A stretch of DNA of 64,000 nt from Enoplolaimus lenunculus (GCA_030248215.1 JASANG010003935.1:19420-83419), one strand, 5' to 3'. Counted from the first letter of the stretch, positions 28,177 to 41,900 are shown. Made by a program: numbers and translations. The notes: generated from the letters alone by a model not told the origin.

Positions 28177-31100
28177 TTACAATTTAAACACAGCTCCAGA
28201 TTTTTTACTTGCTGAAGAACCGCTAACAGAAGCCAGTTTAGTCTTTTTCTTATCAATTTCTGACGTCACTTGATGCTGTAACGTGGCAAAAAAGTCTTGT
28301 GATGACGCGATTTTTCCCGAATCTTTGAACACAGGCTGAAACGTTAATAAGCTCTAAACAAACACTGTTAAAATAAACACAGAAAATTTATGTTTTCAGC
28401 TACCTAAGGACACGTTTACAAAATGATATTTCAAGCATATTATTGGCCGGAGGTAGTAACCAATCGCTAAATCTGATTATACAAATCACAAATTTTGAAC
28501 AAAAACTTAACGAAAATACAGCGATTTAAAAAACAAAGTTGCTGAATATGTAGTTAGGGTGTAAACGGATAGTAAAATTAACGGAAACGTACTGATATCA
28601 ATAACTGAAAACTTTTAAATTTAAATATAAAAGTTTGAATGATGCCCCGTTTTTAGCCAAAGCAATAATTTGAGGCATGTAAATTCACATTTATCTCTCT
28701 CTAAAACTTAATGTAAAAATGACATACGAATCCAAAATTTGTAAAATTTTGTTAAATGTGGCGTTTATTTCAAATCGAACAATATTAAAGGTACTGATAA
28801 AGAACGATTCTAAAGCGATTTACATACAGCCATTACCGTAAAGGTAACGGTGTTTTTATAACGGAAAGGGACACCGATTTTTACCGTAAACGGATATAAT
28901 ATTCCAGTTCAAGTTTCAAAAATTAATTTTAGCTTCCGAAAAACCATTTTGTATCACTGAGACACCACCAGTTCTGATACAGTAATAGCATACCTGAGGC
29001 TGCGTTATTCTCGATCGATCTATGCCCAAAACTTACCTTAGATTGTTTAACCCGTCCTATTTTCTTCAATGCTTTGAATGTTTCTTTCTCCGAGCGAATA
29101 CCAGCGATCTTCATTTTGGCTTCTTTAGCTTTCATCTTTTCCTTAAGTAGCCGTTTCTTCTTACGCCGATCACGTTTTCTGTCACTAGAATCTTTTTCTG
29201 CATCAACTTTCATGTCGCTGCCGGCTTCTGGTTTCTATAATAAAAATGATCAGTGCTAAATTCAGTGTTATTGAAGTATGCAGTTAACAACAAGATCCCT
29301 TGTTGGGTAACTGAGGTTGCCTGAAATAATTTGGAGCTTTCAGATAATAAACCCACACAAAATTTCAATAAATGCAAAATGTATTTTACTTTAACTTCTT
29401 CCGGAGCAAGCAACGTCGCATCACTAACAGATACTGGAGCAACGTCTTCCATTGTAATACTTGGCAAATTATTGATGACTTTTATTTCAGAACGAACCTA
29501 GAATCAAAAACAGTGTTTATCCCATAAACTGCGCTGTGATTAATGCGCTTATCGCAATATAATTTGCCCACAATGCCACAATATCTTTTGCAAGGTTATA
29601 ATTAGGACTTTCTACATTATTTCACTATTTATTGGGGTTACAATCGGTCTGATTTCAGTAATAAACTGTTTTGTATGCAACGATTCTGACTTAAACGTTT
29701 ATAAATGTAACAGAAGCGAAAATGGAAAGCGAATATTTGAAAATATAAGTTTAACAAATGCTTTCTTTTTCTACCAATACATGCAATATACCATAGGTAG
29801 TGGAAACACCCAAAAATCATTTAATCGTGAATGAATTATATTATTTTTTTCAAATGAAACAATATTTCACAAATCTGTATTGAAAAACTTAGTTATTTTT
29901 AAATGAATTTCCACTTAATATAAGCACAAAATTAACGGAATTTCCGGCGCGTCTATGACAAAAACGGACACCGATTTTTATCTGAAACTGATATCCGGCA
30001 ACACCCTGGTTACAAGCTATTTGATTTCAATACGTTAAATATGGTAGTTGAGTTCCAGAATATATCATTGCCAAGCGTTTGTGCTGTTGGCTTAATAAGG
30101 TTTTCTTGCAACACTAATTTTTATTGACATTATCCAGACCAAAAGAATTTGAATGCATTATATTTTTTACAACAATTTGTTTTCTCGGCATATAACGCAA
30201 TATTCCGTAAGTTTTGATACGAAACACTTCAATATTAATATGTCTCTCAAAACTTTCTATACTTGCAAAATTAGTAGGATATTAGCTAAATAGCAGAACT
30301 ATTTCAATTATTGCATTTGAGCACATTGTCAGTAAGTGGCTCCGTGCTTCGCTCAATACGTGCGCTCCCACTAATAGCATAACTATTTCAATTATTGCAT
30401 TTGAGCATATTGTCAGTAAGTGGCTCCGTGCTTCGCTCAATACGTGCGCTCCCACTAAAACTGTTTACAGTTCTAAAACTATTTCTTTGCCGTGAATTAC
30501 GATAATTTTGCGCCACGGACGCTATTTAAGCTAAGCATCTCGTTATTCAGGCTTTACAAGTTCGGACAGAGTGTTTAGGGTGCTCGGCAAAACACCAGCC
30601 ACGGACTGCTAAAATATTCAGGAGTAGCAAAACGCAAAATATTCACTTACCGCTGCAGGAGTGTAATGAAAGTTGCTCAGCGCATCTAGTTTTTCAAACA
30701 ACGTTTTCATTTGTTTTTTAATTTTTTCGTGATCAACATTTACCGTTTCTTTTTGTTCAGCCTAAAATAGTATTCAGTAACGTTTACAGTATTTTCAGCC
30801 ACAAATTCTATGCTATTGGTTAACCCATTTCCTGAGCCTAAGCCTAAGCAAAAGCATTAACCCTGTGTTTATATTATTTTCGATTCACTAAGTTACAAAA
30901 TGATTGCAACTACATAAGACCACACAAATCAGTTCGTGATATGCATTGAATAAAATAAAATTTGCGCACGAAAAGTTGCTCACTTTTGGATGGAAAAACG
31001 TTTTTAATCAAAAATAAAACAATACTTCTTCACCCTAAGATTACACTGTATGCTTTATCTTACAAAATAATACAAATTTCAGCTCAAAATAAACATACCT

Positions 31101-34100
31101 GTTGTGCTTTGAGATATTCTTGTTCATAAATTTGACTCAACGACATTTTCGACTTTTGCTGATCGAGAACGATTTCAGCTTTGAATTTCGCCGGATCGTT
31201 TGTTGGTTTCACTTTACGTACAACGTCGTCCCAGCTCTGACAAAGTAGCAAACAAAAACTAGTATGGAAACAACTTTGAAAAAATTAAATTAAAACAATG
31301 TAAGTGAAAATTATTTGCGCCCTATTGCGAACCACGTTAAAAATGTTTAGTATCTATAACTAGTTTAAGGTAACCGACATTACCTTTTTATAAGACGTAG
31401 GCGAAGATTTTTTGCAAAACTTGTCATGTGATTTCTAGCAAACACTGAAGCACTAATTCGGGTAATTTAAAGTTAGTTCCTTCGAACTGTAGTAACATAC
31501 GTTATTATCTATCAAATAAAACAGCTTAACCTTATCCTTGATTCTTTGCTTAATTATATCTTCCAACGATTTGGTAACACCTTCTGTTATCACTGGAGCT
31601 GAAACAAAATTAGCCACATGATTATTGTACACAATCACAAAAGGATTCTTCAAATATTTTGTTAGTTGCAACATTCTAAGATAACACATTCTGAGATAAC
31701 TCTTGCCGATTCTAATACTTTAATACACCATCCACAACATCAGTGAGGTAATTAAAAACGTGACACTTACGAACAATTAAAGAACGGGTTATGCCAATTA
31801 AGAATTGCCGAACATGTGGTTTCTAAGGTTTAAATTGCCGGCATCTCTGGCAAGCTCGTTTACGAAAAACTTGGTATGTTGTCACAAATATGGTTTTGCC
31901 TTTACATGATTGGTGGCCTTTTGTGTTGAAGATCTCTCTGCCCGCCCTCAAATACCATCACATGTACATTAAATTCACGCTAATAATGGTTCAACAGCTT
32001 TCAATTTGATACAAAAATGCTTACGTAATCTTGTCTGTTGTTCAAAGTCCAAATGCTCTTCTAGTAGCGAATTTTCGGGTCGTGTTTTTGCTTGAGCTTC
32101 TCCACTAAGCTGCCATGGCTTATCGTTCAAATTTTGCTGTTCAAGTTCCGCGATTTGCTTGCTGAGCTAAAAATATAAATAGACAGTTTTGAAAAATTTC
32201 AATTTCACCGCGATATTGTAAAAATGATATGCAACAAGTTTCCACAAATTTACAAGATGCATTTTGTAAATTTATATTGGTCTTTACAAAATGGGAACAA
32301 GCTCTCACATCATGTGGGTTGGATGCACAGAATGGTAATTCAAAGAGTAGATGCTGACTCTACGGACAAGGGCATGCCACTTGTGAGGTACCGCTTGGTA
32401 TATAATGCACCAGAATGCGTTGCAGTTTTGCCCAACCCCCAAATTTGGGGGTAGATGTTGCTTGAATCATTAAGAATACAATTATTAGAGGAGGAACTGA
32501 TTTGTTAGAACTTACTTAACAGGCGTAAAGTGAAGGGACTGTAATGTTTATCTTCCCCATAAATGACGGGGGTAGTTCAAAAACGCAACGCCGCTGGGTA
32601 CATACTTTTGTACACAAAGTGTATCCAGTTCCATACTCTTATTAGAAGAGTGATCATGCAGTATCAAGGCAATACTAAGCATATGTTACTTAATATATTT
32701 GAACTAGCATACGAAATTTCCAAACTGACGCGTTACGAATGCAGAAAATAAACAGATGTATGTCTTCGTTATGTTCTCAATCCATTCCAGCTGCAAAAAT
32801 TTGCATACATATGACAATGTAAACATTGTGCAAAACTGATTACACAATAATTTCAAAGTATTTAGGAATTTAAAATTGTTCAAGTGTGCAGCCATACAGC
32901 AATTAACATATATTTGCACTTACGCGTTTCTTTCGACGCTCAAAACTTGACAATATTTTTCCATCCTCACTGCTCTCTTCATCATCATATGACACACGAC
33001 CCATGTCAACTCTGCACAAAAATGAACTTTAACGTTAATCCAATCAGTTTACGAAAAACTTTTAAACTATGAAACACTATAATTAGCAATTGATATTAAC
33101 ACTATTGTGCGAACAGTTTTAATTTCGAACAGTAGGTCAAGGAGATACATAATTATTTATTCTCATTTTACTATTAAATACCGTCGACGTTACACTAGTC
33201 AGGTACGTCGTATACGATACTTATTCCAAAACGCTATTGCAAAATAACCAAATCCACGAAAGAAGAAAATACAAACGGCCATAAGGATAGCGCTATACTT
33301 ATCACGCAGCGTCGTCGAACGCCCGACGTCATTGCAAATCAAAAAATAATATTTCAAATCGGTATACGGAGTCGTAAGGCAACCTGTGTACACTTCACGG
33401 TGCCGAACGGCATTAATACTGCAAAGTATAGTGCCGCCCTAAGTGGTCGACAATTCAAAAAGGCAACTACTGACTATGACTAACGTACGGTTCATCAATC
33501 TCGTGACTTTGTTCAAAACGCACTGATTTTTTCGTTTTGTGCTTCGTTTCAGACTGCGTGCTCGGGACATCTTCAGCATCTTCTGGAGGATCAAAAAATT
33601 GGCTGTACGTATATCCTGTTGGTTCATCCTGAAACGAAGTTTTCACTGATTAACAAGGTGCGACCAGATATTAATTTACTGAAGCGAGGAACCGAATAAT
33701 AACTATTTACCGGAGCTACAACCGAATGTGAACAACAGTCCAATGTATTTGATTCGCCGGAAAGTGAATGTCTAATGTATTTAAATCACTTGTTAGTTTG
33801 AATTTTTCATGTTATTTCAGTATGAAAAATAAAGCTTTTTGCCTTGCGCGCAATACAATCGCAGCGAAATGTTTAATATCCGCTTTTAAAAAACCGTTTG
33901 GCAAAATTCGGAACCAAAACAGCAACAAACTATCCTATATCCAGTTTGTTTATCCTGGATTACGGAACCAGATACGGATGTCGGGTTTTTGCATAATATT
34001 AAACCAGAACCGGACATGCACTTGCTCTCAGCTCAGTAACGTCATATCATTATTTGCATTTTACTGAAACGTTTTCGAATCTTCTTTAATTTAACAACCG

Positions 34101-35957
34101 TTCTCTACTATAAACCTGTTCTATCTACATCCGTGTTTAACTCTTTCTTTTATTGGTGATATATACATTCCTTACATTATCCGAAGATGGCACATCTTCC
34201 ATAAAGTCCCATTCGATTTCACCATTTTCTCCGTCAGACGTCGACACAGTGTCCGCGCCACCGACGCTATTGCGCTCAGCAGCAGCCGCTTTGCGGTCTT
34301 GTTCGTCCAAAAACAACTCCATTTCGTGTAACTTGAAAAACTGATCATTTACAATTGATTGTGAACAATTATTCTGGGTTGGCCGACTGCTCGGAGCAAC
34401 ACTATTTGTTAATTGAACCGCTGAAGAAATAAAAAATGTATTATTGAAAAAGTAAGGCTCACTTAAACACATTCCTTCCCATTGACTCTGTTGAGGGTTT
34501 ATCCTGCATCTTATTTAAATACCTGCACGAGTTAGTTACATAAGTGCACATGAAACTACGAAGAAGTTATCCATATTTTTAAAGTTATACAGTATTCGCT
34601 GTTCATAATAATATATCTAGAATCTACAATAATTTTAAGCTTGAAACTAATCCATTCAACTTTAAATGCCACCCTTCAAGGTATACGCTCCTGGACACTT
34701 GCTGATGCCACCCTTCAAGGTATACGCTCCTGGACACTTGCTGAAATGCGTCAAACGATTTCTTTAAATTTATTTCGTGTTGACAGACAAAAACAAACTT
34801 TTCTGAATACCAAGCCCTACGGCCGCTGTAAATCTACCGGCTAAATGCAACTCTAACCGAAGACGTTGATCATGGCCTGTAAGTTATGTCTGATCTCAAT
34901 ACCAAGGGGCGTTCGGGGGAGATAGGGAAATATATCTTCCGATGCATGGTCATTTCCTGCCGAAATAAAATCTTAATGATCTGTTAAGTTTTACCGAAAT
35001 CCAAACTCAACAATCTTATCTTTAATCATCAAAACAAAATACAGTGCTACTCACCCAGCGCACCTTGGTTGTCTTCACCATTGCTAAAACCACTAGTCTC
35101 CGGCAATCTTTCGATTCCATGTTCAACATCGTTATCACTGGACGTGACCCTAACCAGTCTAATCCGCTGCCATTGCGGTTCAGTTGGCACGGTTGAGGTT
35201 CCCCCTGCCGGAAATGTCTTTCTCAAGAGTTTACTCATCACTCGCAACGATCGATTATTGTGCAACTGGAGCTGAGCCCAGATTTGCTCATGGTCAAACC
35301 CATCCACAATAAGGCAACGCGTTGTAGCCCTACTTGTCGTCGGTGCGTTACTATCGCATACAGATTGGTTCATTTGAAGCAAGTCGTAACATTGTTTCAA
35401 ACACGACTTCGATTTTGCAGCCAGATCATTGCTGAAACACATAAAAAATAAACTTTCGTTTGCTCTATTTCGACTACTTTCGAACAAAGTTGAAAAATGC
35501 AATGAAGATCAACTTTATATAAGACGATGAAACGTGTTCAACAGCAGCTGCCATGAAACAAACTGTGTATCGCCTAGCGTCATCTGTACTTTGCAGATGT
35601 ATTGAAAACCAAAAGTCCGACGTTAGGAATATCTACGATAGGCTATCATTTTTCCTCGGGTTTGGACACAATTTTTTGCTTTGTTTTAGCATCTCGAACA
35701 TAACATTAGACATAAGTTTACTGTTAGCTGAGTTTGATTACACTGCTCAATTTCTGCAGATATAAAATAAGCTAGAAACGTTGTTTTCGTCACTTGAACA
35801 AATAGAAGATCTCTGTAACAGAATATTGTATTAGCTTAACTTTAAAGTGATTTGATGTTTTGACAAATATCAAACTTGCGTTAAATTGCAATACTCACTG
35901 ATCAAGATCCAAATAGCTTTCGATTTTTGACAAAACAGAAATATCAGATGAATCCAT
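28177..35957 (-). CDS. MPHOSPH10: U3 snoRNP protein MPP10 (M-phase phosphoprotein 10), 610 aa, 12 exons
   Basis: Core of the MPP10-IMP3-IMP4 module of the SSU processome, acting in the nucleolus in 18S rRNA processing. Exons: 35957-35899, 35431-35055, 34420-34176, 33628-33489, 33011-32924, 32166-32025, 31598-31531, 31236-31099, 30761-30651, 29497-29390, 29234-29037, 28335-28177; phases close to 611 codons. An in-frame TAA precedes the ATG with no other ATG between. Family blocks in order: [26 protein letters not shown]; acidic [37 protein letters not shown] (about 318-337); [27 protein letters not shown] and [48 protein letters not shown] (about 466-485); a basic KRDRRKKKR tract; C-terminal [10 protein letters not shown]. 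Somewhat shorter than the human protein, mostly through a reduced acidic N-terminal half. Confidence 0.97.
28556..28895. mobile_element. ACGGATA-type (family E) MITE in the last MPP10 intron, right end degraded
   Basis: Starts AGGGTGTAAACGGATAGTA and passes through ACGGAAACGT and, at the far end, CACCGATTTTTACCGTAAACGG. It loses the CACCCTG cap. It lies between the two last exons of MPP10. Confidence 0.65.
29925..30008. repeat. Right-end fragment of a family E MITE in an MPP10 intron
   Basis: AACGGAATTTCCGGCGCG, then ACGGACACCGATTTTTATC and CCGGCAACACCCTG; only the terminal part remains. Confidence 0.5.
30297..30464. repeat. Two-copy 84-bp tandem duplication in an MPP10 intron
   Basis: AACTATTTCAATTATTGC to CGTGCGCTCCCACTAA is repeated with period 84 and only a base or two of difference (GAGCACATTG versus GAGCATATTG). 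No coding content. Confidence 0.85.
34666..34743. repeat. Perfect 39-bp tandem duplication in an MPP10 intron
   Basis: ATGCCACCCTTCAAGG to GACACTTGCTG occurs twice head to tail with no difference. Confidence 0.9.
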
Positions 35958-36206
35958 AACTAATATGTCTTGTTACAAATAGAATTATGCACTGAAAGAA
36001 AATCTAGAAGCATGGTGTAAACGAATGGAGATGACCAGAGTCATTTGTATTTCAAAATGGGAACAGTAGCAATCTGTAGTAAAAATTGAATGTTTGTAGT
36101 TGTTTGCAACAATGGGCAAGATAAATAACGAAATTTCGACAATCGTTATAACAAAACCTGGCACCGATTTTTACCGGAAACAGATATTTTGGAAAATAAT
36201 ATCTGC

Positions 36207-36650
36207 CAGGGCACAACCGGAGGTCTGGCTCCGGCAGAAAACCGGCCTCCGGCTCCGGTAGAAGTTTTGCAGGAGGCTCCGGCAATTTCGGCAGTAAAAC
36301 TTTGCAAAATTTATCTGCTTTAACTAATTAACCACCTTTTTCACTACTGTAGTGACCCGAATACGAGGGTTCCCATTTTGAGTCCCAATTAAAGCGTGCT
36401 TAAGTTTTGGAAGTAACCGCTCCACCTTACAGTTGCAATACCCGATATAAGTCAGAAACGAAGGGTGGCGGATTGACAATAGCAGTTCGTAACCGAATAA
36501 CAGAAGGGGGTACTGTCTGGAGAGGCCAAATAAATAGCAGTCCCCCACATTATTCGGGTCACTACAGTACCTAATTTCGCCTACTTATGGCTGCACCTCC
36601 AGCTCCAGCAAGTTTCGTTCACCTCCGGTTCCGGTATTTTTTACCTCCTT
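36207..36650. mobile_element. GCCGGAG-type (family D) MITE carrying a nested insertion
   Basis: Left end CAGGGCACAACCGGAGGTC, right subterminal CACCTCCGGTTCCGGTA with the cap degraded. Flanks ATATCTGC and CTATCTGC match at 7 of 8. A second element (36347-36567) is inserted in it. The segment is in the gap between NDUFB9 and MPP10. Confidence 0.72.
36347..36567. mobile_element. 221-bp Tc1/mariner-like MITE nested in a family D element
   Basis: Perfect 17-bp inverted ends CTGTAGTGACCCGAATA and TATTCGGGTCACTACAG are flanked by TA on each side (36345-36346 and 36568-36569). The related family D copy at the window start reads TTTTACTACCTAATTTCGCC with a single TA at the matching point, giving a natural empty site. 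The interior 74-codon - strand frame shows no transposase features. Confidence 0.88.
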
Positions 36651-37397
36651 CTATCTGCAACCGATGTTAATATCGGTTATTTTGATGCAGCACTCGAATC
36701 TAAGGCAATGCAGTGAGTAACGCACCGTTATATACCGCGACAAAAAGATTTCAAGCCAACATTTGACGTATCATTATACAACTACTGGAACTGAGTAAAA
36801 AACATGATATTGTTCGCTCAACATACTTAACAAAATATTAAGCGTCAACTTGGAACATAATTTATTTGAACTATCATACACTATCAAATACTAATTATAA
36901 TAAATTCAGTTGAGCATCCAGCAATGCTATAACTATACGGAAAAACAACTTTTCAGCCAATGTTAGTTTTAGGGACCTTTCATTAGCCGAAACTTAATCA
37001 AAAAGATAATGTAAACCGTACTTCACCGATTTTCAGCAATAAAAGCAGATCCCTGAATAGGGTGGACCAATTTTCGAACAGTGTTATAACGGTTAACACC
37101 ACTGATGAAAGATTATCTATTTTGACAGCCTTAGAGCAATCCTCAAAATTTACGAAACAAAGAAAATAAACCAGAAAGTTTTTCGGTATACGCACGCACC
37201 ACACAAAACTATCCTGTATGAAGGTATCTTGGTGAATGTGGTCCATAAATACTACGTAACACGAAACAGAAAATAAAAATATACACTGACTCAATTACGC
37301 TCTAATTTATTATGTTTAAATCCATTTCCGAAATCGACAACAAATTCCGTTTAATCCCTTAATTCAGTCACATCAAACATAAACTGAAAGTCTAAAC

Positions 37398-37745
37398 CAG
37401 GCATCGGCGGTCGCCAAGAAAAGCCTCGGTCTCGGTAGATTTTTGGCCATCACAGAAAAAAATCAAATTTTTTTAAAACAAATTAATTCTATTGCTTTTG
37501 TCGTAGTTTCTTGTGTGTTTTAGTTTTGTGTGTTTTTCATACGTTTTTGTGCTTTTCATCTGCTATTAATTATTGCGTAACTATGTTACAATTTCGCAGA
37601 AAAATTTTACTCTTCAGCCATCATTTACTTCAACAATATAGTCATACATTTACTGAATCCTTTAATTCTGGTCTCGGTTCCAAACCATCGAGACTCAAAA
37701 AAGCGAGACCGAGACCTGTCAAAAACCGAGCCTTCCATATCTGGC
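37398..37745. mobile_element. GAGACCGAGAC-type (family G) MITE
   Basis: CTCGGTCTCGGTAGA near the left end and CGAGACTCAAAAAAGCGAGAC near the right end flank an AT-rich interior containing TTTCGCAGAAAAATTTTA. Related pieces occur near 39740-39905, 55080-55210 and 58611-58930. Terminal CAGGCATCGGC and ATATCTGG hint at the ends; duplications are not clear. It ends 40 bp from the NDUFB9 stop codon, in its 3' flank. Confidence 0.6.
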
Positions 37746-37785
37746 CTATACTAAAAGTTTAACATCAAGCCTAAATTTTTACAAC

Positions 37786-39663
37786 TTAACGGTACACCTC
37801 AGGAGTTGACGTGATATCTGGCGGCTGTGCACTGCGATCAAGATCAAGTTCTTTTCGCAGAATCGTTTCTTTTTCATCCATCATTTTGTTGAACGACGCT
37901 AAAAGTTCCTGTTTCATCGCTTCACGATTTGCGAAATACGTCGGATACAAAGCTTTTTCGTTCGGCGTCCACAAGTCAACAATCTTCAAAACAATGTTTT
38001 TTAAAAATCTCATTAGAGCAACACAAAAAACTTAAAAACGTACGAGAAAATCAGTAGACTGCTATTTAACTGACAGAGTGCAAACGGAGGTGACGGGAAA
38101 TTAGGTAGTTTAAACATTATTTAATTATTGTCAATTTTTGCAAATGGCTACAAAACTTTGCCAAAACTTGTGTTTTATGGTTTCATTAAATAAGTCAACA
38201 CAATTTGCTCTCAAAATTGTGCCAAAAACTAAAGGCCAAACACACCGAACCATACAATTGTCAACACAATTTGCTCTCAAAATTGTGCCAAAAACTAAAG
38301 GCCAAACACACCGAACCATACAATTTTTGTAAAATTACTGTGCAATCGTAGAGCAAATAAGACCAACAAAACCATTTATACATTGCTTACTATATCATTT
38401 GGCTGCGGAAACCGCTCAAACGCACATCCGAAAGGGTCTTCAGCTGCTAAAATTAATGATTTTACATTCACAACAGAGCATTTTCAGAAGGCTCAGGTTT
38501 ATGCACTAAAACACAAATATTACATAACAGCTCTTATAGAAACTAGCAAACATAAAGGAACACGCGTTAGTAGGTTCCAGAAATTTTCAACAACTAATCG
38601 AAAATGCCATACGTAGTTCAAGTCAAGTTAAGGTTTGAAAAATTACCATCAGAATTTTGAACCGACCTGGTTAATATATCGTGCTCTATGTACCGAAAAC
38701 TACAATACGTTCACAAATTGTTTAACGCGCATTATTTTGTTTCACTGTACGATGGCAAACTTCGGAAGGCAGAGCCAACGTATCCTCTACACCACTACAT
38801 ATATAAATTCATGTTTTACACCTTGCACCGCTAAGAGACAAACCTTGATACGGTATCGGGTGCTGCTTTTCCCACAGTTCTCTCATTCCGTCAACGTACA
38901 ACCGATGCGCTTTACGAATGTCTTTTTCGTTTTTAAACGCCTCGAAACGTGCGCGCATCATTACTTTGTTATATCGCATTTCAAGTCTAAAATATGACAA
39001 ACACTCCTTACCGTTATTTTCATTTCTACTGATGGTTGTATTGCTAACAACTATACGCAAGTAAATATATACTTAAATTTGTTTTCATTGCTGAACCTGA
39101 CAATAAGTGTTGAAATATTACGAAAAGATTCCAGAATGAAGTTGAGAAAGCGTTTCATTTCAAATCAGTGTTTTGCTAAAATTGTTGCACGAAATTCTGT
39201 TTTGACAACAATAATACTCAAACATGAAAGCTTTTTATCACCGATTACATCACTAAAATCATGATCCGAATAAAAAAGGATAGCAACCACAAACTACTGA
39301 CATTTATAAAATGCCCACAGATTGCAAGTGAAGTAAGGTTTACGGTGAACAGACAGCTCCATTGCCGTGACAGCCAAATATTTAAAGTAATTACCAATAT
39401 TTTTGCATAGCGTTCAATGAATTGGTCACTAGAAATCATTACACTAACCAAAAAGATAACATGTTCGATAATTCGTACGAGCGTAGCGATTTGAGTTTAA
39501 AATTTGCAAGATACAATACGCATTACACCATAACACACTGATTGTAAACTTACAAATCAGGCCTATACCAGTATTCACATTGCTTCAACGCTCTTTTATA
39601 CAATCGCAACACTTTCTGTCTGTGCGATAGTGCTTTTGAGAAAAACCAAGGAGGTGATTCCAT
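37786..39663 (-). CDS. NDUFB9: Complex I subunit NDUFB9 (B22, LYR family), 168 aa, 4 exons
   Basis: Accessory subunit of mitochondrial NADH:ubiquinone oxidoreductase, on the membrane arm. Exons: 39663-39554, 38986-38844, 38446-38391, 37983-37786; phases close to 169 codons. An in-frame TGA lies 6 bases upstream of the ATG, fixing the start. Residues 14-25 (HRQKVLRLYKRA) are the LYR-family signature, with the LYK form also found in other animals. MMRARFEAFKNEKDIRKAH and EKQHPIPYQ follow, then the small third exon (DPFGCAFERFP) and LWTPNEKALYPTYFANRE in the last. Length is close to the human protein. The last acceptor (TTTTGAAG) is weak but is the one that keeps the frame. The C-terminal tail is acidic and divergent. 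Confidence 0.94.
38195..38326. repeat. 66-bp tandem duplication in NDUFB9 intron 3
   Basis: TCAACACAATTTGCTCTC to ACCGAACCATACAATT occurs twice, identical apart from the last base. It makes open frames of 62-64 codons on both strands that are not genes. Confidence 0.9.
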
Positions 39664-41424
39664 TTTCAATTTACTAAGTACTAGACCATACAAATTACCT
39701 AAAACACGTACGTTTCGTATTAACAGAATCGCTTTAAATACAACCAAAGTTTTCTGTGCTTCTCATAAATTTTTGTGCGTAACTATGAAAATTCATAGAT
39801 TCGCAAAGAAATTTTATTTATCAGGCATCGCTTACTTCATAAACACAACCATACATTCGCTAGCACCGAGACCGAGACATGTCTAATACTGAGTCCCATC
39901 CCTAACGTCTGCCTGATGACTTTTGGGATGTTTTCAATCGTAGTTAAAGTTTGAAAAGCGTATAATTGCCTATATGGTCCATATGATATCAGTTTAGAAG
40001 ATACTAGTTTGATTTTGGATCACGGTTTTTGGGGTAAAACAGGGAGTTTTCAAACCCCAACAAAAACACCATGCTACAACAAATTACGACTAACAGAATC
40101 TAACTGATATATTTGAGGTAGCTACACAGTAGCTTCATTTCAGCGGAAATTTACAATTTTTTGAAATACAAACTGATATGCTTTCATGAGGTGTGTATAC
40201 CTAGCTATGTGATTACGAGTGAGAATACTGACTTTCAAAGTTCAAGAAAGTTTTTCAAATATCACGTTATACGAAAGTTTACGCCCAAAACCGACTTGCT
40301 ATTTCACAACCATGATACAATACAAGGCAATGTGTATGACTTAAGATTTTTAAAAAGAGATGTCGTTGTTCGTATTTTTAATTGCAATTTTTGGCCGCAG
40401 GCTAGGTTGATAGTAATCAGTTCCAAGATGGATTCAATCAAAGCAAAATATACGCTTTCGCTCGACTTCCAGCCCGTTTTTTTCAATTTATATAGTCTAT
40501 TTTCCAATGCCATTGGTTTTAAAGCTTTAATTTAATATACGCTGACAAACTATGTTTTACTGTTTGACTGGAGCGAAATTTATGGATGAATTCGAGATTG
40601 AGAAGTGACTGTCATCAATCCAGCAAACACTTTGCCTGTTTTTGTTGGTTGCACTATTAACGTCTTTCACTGAGCCAGTTGATCACCGATAGAAAACTCA
40701 AGTAGATTGTCGACGCGTTGGATCAGGTGTGTAGGAAATCGTAGTATGCGGATTCCTGGTAGCTATATGGCGACACCATCGTTTCGTGGAACCATTTTAT
40801 TTTCGACGTAAATTAATTTGAGACTGAAACTTCTTTCCTGAATCTTTGTTATTAAATAAAACTGTTGAGTCAACGTGAAAGTTTATTTGCACTGCAGCAA
40901 ATGCATCACATTTTTCGTTTACAAGCTATAACACACTATTGTTTGGATGATACGCATCCGCTACTTCGCTTTTGTGTTATTTCAGCTATTTAAATAAATC
41001 CGTTATGCTCGTACTACCGTATCTAACAACTCACATCCGCATTAAAAGTGTATATACCTAAAACGCCGATGAAATGACTTGACCCAATATAACTGCAGGA
41101 TTATGTCTTACGGTAAGTTTCTGAATATTTGTTATTGACCCTGTGTTTCTACATGGTATGCACGGCCCTTTTTCGAAGTTTTGGCAAAGTTTAGGACCAC
41201 ACCGGTAACCGAATTTCGGCCCTCTTGCATTCGAGTCAAGCATGCTGCCACCATTGTGCAACCGAATATATATTAATTTACCCGATAACGGATACCGATA
41301 TAATTTATTTTTTCACTGTTGTAAGCATGTGAGACATGCTTGTCCTGATGCATATGCAATAAATGCAATGCACATTGTGTTGGACGGTCGACACATATAG
41401 TCGACGAAAAATGCAGTTGGGGAG

Positions 41425-41575
41425 GCGGGCTACATGGCACAGTGGTAGAGTGCTCACTTAAGGATCCATAGGCTGAGAGTTCGATCCCCGCTCTAGCCCG
41501 CTTTTCCAGCTGCTTGGTAGAAAGGTCTGATGTCCTTGGTTCCTACCTAGACTGACAACCGTATTTTTAGCGTGC
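41425..41575 (+). mobile_element. tRNA-derived SINE with an intact acceptor-stem-like pair
   Basis: GCGGGCT (41425-41431) pairs perfectly with AGCCCGC (41495-41501), followed by TTTT. Between them are GGCACAGTGGTAGAGTGC (A box) and GAGAGTTCGATCCCC (B box). No proper anticodon or T stem forms, so it is SINE rather than functional tRNA. The tail (AGCTGCTTGG, AAGGTCTGATGTCCT, ACCTAGACTGA) matches the SINE at 4316-4456. Confidence 0.78.
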
Positions 41576-41779
41576 TCAAGGTTTTCGTCTGTTATAAACT
41601 AATAATTGCTGCTGATAAACTGAAATATTTAATGCAAAAATGGGTTTAGCTGTCGCTTGCGTACATAAGATGAAAGTAGATGAAATATGTCGAAACTTGA
41701 ACTTCTAGACTGGTCCAAAAATGTAATCACAGCAAGATGTTAAAGATGCTCACTTGTAAAAAGCCGTTTTATGATATTC

Positions 41780-41900
41780 GACACCACAACCGAAAATATT
41801 CGGTATCCGGTAGGTTTATACCGGATACCGGAAGCGTACACAGATAACAGTTTTTGGCCGGATATTAAACCAGAACCGGAAATCCGGTGGCACTCTAACT
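41780..41900. repeat. ATCCGGT-type (family C) MITE fragment
   Basis: ATTCGGTATCCGGTAGGT, TACCGGATACCGGAAGC and GGAAATCCGGTGGCACTCT. The last resembles a worn cap. It lies just before the candidate first exon of the penta-EF-hand gene. Confidence 0.5.

Noticed and set aside
40161-40535. 124-codon + strand frame
   Set aside because: No recognisable domain, no splice-consistent partners, and the reverse strand is also open; treated as chance in AT-rich DNA.
41425-41501. Functional tRNA gene
   Set aside because: Acceptor-like stem pairs, but there is no proper anticodon arm or T stem, and the flanking tail is shared with another SINE copy.
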